Source: an uncultured SAR86 cluster bacterium (GTDB lineage Bacteria; Pseudomonadota; Gammaproteobacteria; Magnimaribacterales; D2472). Taken from it: a stretch of 6,696 nucleotides of DNA. The notes beneath the pieces are model-generated. The model did no database searches. It was not told where the DNA came from and was given only the letters and a program-made list of their open reading frames with translations. Below are positions 6,327 through 6,696 of this stretch, one piece after another (position 1 is the stretch's first letter; the number at the start of each line of letters is the position of its first letter). The position numbers and the translations under genes were made by a program. The DNA is taken from NCBI GenBank assembly GCA_938075575.1, contig CALJHI010000077.1:1-6696 (forward strand), in the 5' to 3' direction.

Positions 6327-6696
6327 TATTCTTTAGATTCTATAAATCCAGAGTTGGGACTAAAGATTATCTTATTTGAAGAAATAGTCATATTCTCATA
6401 TTTCATTTTTGCATTCCCAATAAGGTGAACTTTATTATTATCATAAAAAATGATTTTTAAGGCACTTCCATTAAATTCATTTTCTTCTTTTAATGATCTT
6501 AAAAATGATGGCTCTCCTGTTATTTCAATAACTTTTGTCTTATTGTCATAAATGGCCTTGGTTGCATTTATTAATACCACACCCGAATCAACAGATAAAT
6601 TATTGGTAAATATCACCTGATCATTTTGCCCTTTAATATCAACAATGTCAGATGTAATAATTACATCGTTCACTTCTTCTGCAGAAGCAATGGATA
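6326..6696 (-). CDS. lptA: LPS transport periplasmic protein LptA (5' partial)
   Basis: LptA forms the periplasmic beta-jellyroll bridge that passes lipopolysaccharide from LptC to LptD. The frame is open to the right edge: a GTG at 6673 is internal, because upstream codons continue as ...SIASAEEVNDV. ASA just before EE looks like the end of a signal peptide with an A-x-A signal peptidase I site, giving a mature protein of about 117 residues. The mature part starts with the LptA/OstA pattern DVIITSDIVDIKGQNDQVIF and the later 'G.VLINATKAIY' strand, then the second half with 'ALKIIFYDNNKVHLIGNAKM'. Mature E. coli LptA has about 158 residues; here the chain stops soon after the 'KIIFSPNSGFIES' strand, so the C-terminal end is missing. 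The TAA overlaps the lptB start. lptC would be expected just outside the window. Confidence 0.9.
   Translation of the reverse strand, partial: SIASAEEVNDVIITSDIVDIKGQNDQVIFTNNLSVDSGVVLINATKAIYDNKTKVIEITGEPSFLRSLKEENEFNGSALKIIFYDNNKVHLIGNAKMKYENMTISSNKIIFSPNSGFIESKE

Overview
This AT-rich window (roughly 30% GC by eye) carries only core chromosomal genes of a Gram-negative bacterium, packed almost without gaps. The gene set is mreC-mreD-yhdP on one strand and lptA-lptB-rpoN-mgtE on the other. Its order echoes the mre and lpt-rpoN clusters of Gammaproteobacteria. Low GC, near-zero intergenic space and several shorter-than-usual proteins suggest a streamlined, free-living gammaproteobacterium, possibly a SAR86-like marine lineage. 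That assignment is inference. I see no rRNA, tRNA, insertion sequence, CRISPR, phage or defence gene.

Positions 1-2977 (+ strand) hold an elongation/envelope operon: the last 31 codons of a probable mreC, all of mreD (ATGA overlap), and a large AsmA-like protein of the YhdP family that starts at the mreD stop. MreC and MreD belong to the rod-shape peptidoglycan machinery. YhdP-family proteins are inner-membrane-anchored periplasmic bridges implicated in phospholipid transport to the outer membrane.

Positions 2969-6696 (- strand), read right to left, hold lptA (5' end outside the window), lptB, rpoN and mgtE. The junctions are 1 nt of overlap (lptA/lptB), a 2-nt gap (lptB/rpoN) and a 23-nt gap (rpoN/mgtE, or 29 nt if the second mgtE start is used). 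LptA and LptB export lipopolysaccharide, RpoN is sigma-54, and MgtE is a CBS-domain-gated Mg2+ channel. The two operons converge, and the yhdP and mgtE coding ends overlap by 9 bp with no recognisable terminator.

I found no clearly new system. The points most worth a second look are: (a) the contraction of the usual rpoN-hpf-ptsN-rapZ-ptsO-mgtE neighbourhood to rpoN-mgtE; (b) an RNA hairpin that fills the rpoN-mgtE spacer and pairs fully only in the transcribed strand; (c) the tail-to-tail gene overlap; and (d) the short forms of YhdP and LptA, both components that span the periplasm. No stretch longer than about 25 bases lacks a gene.
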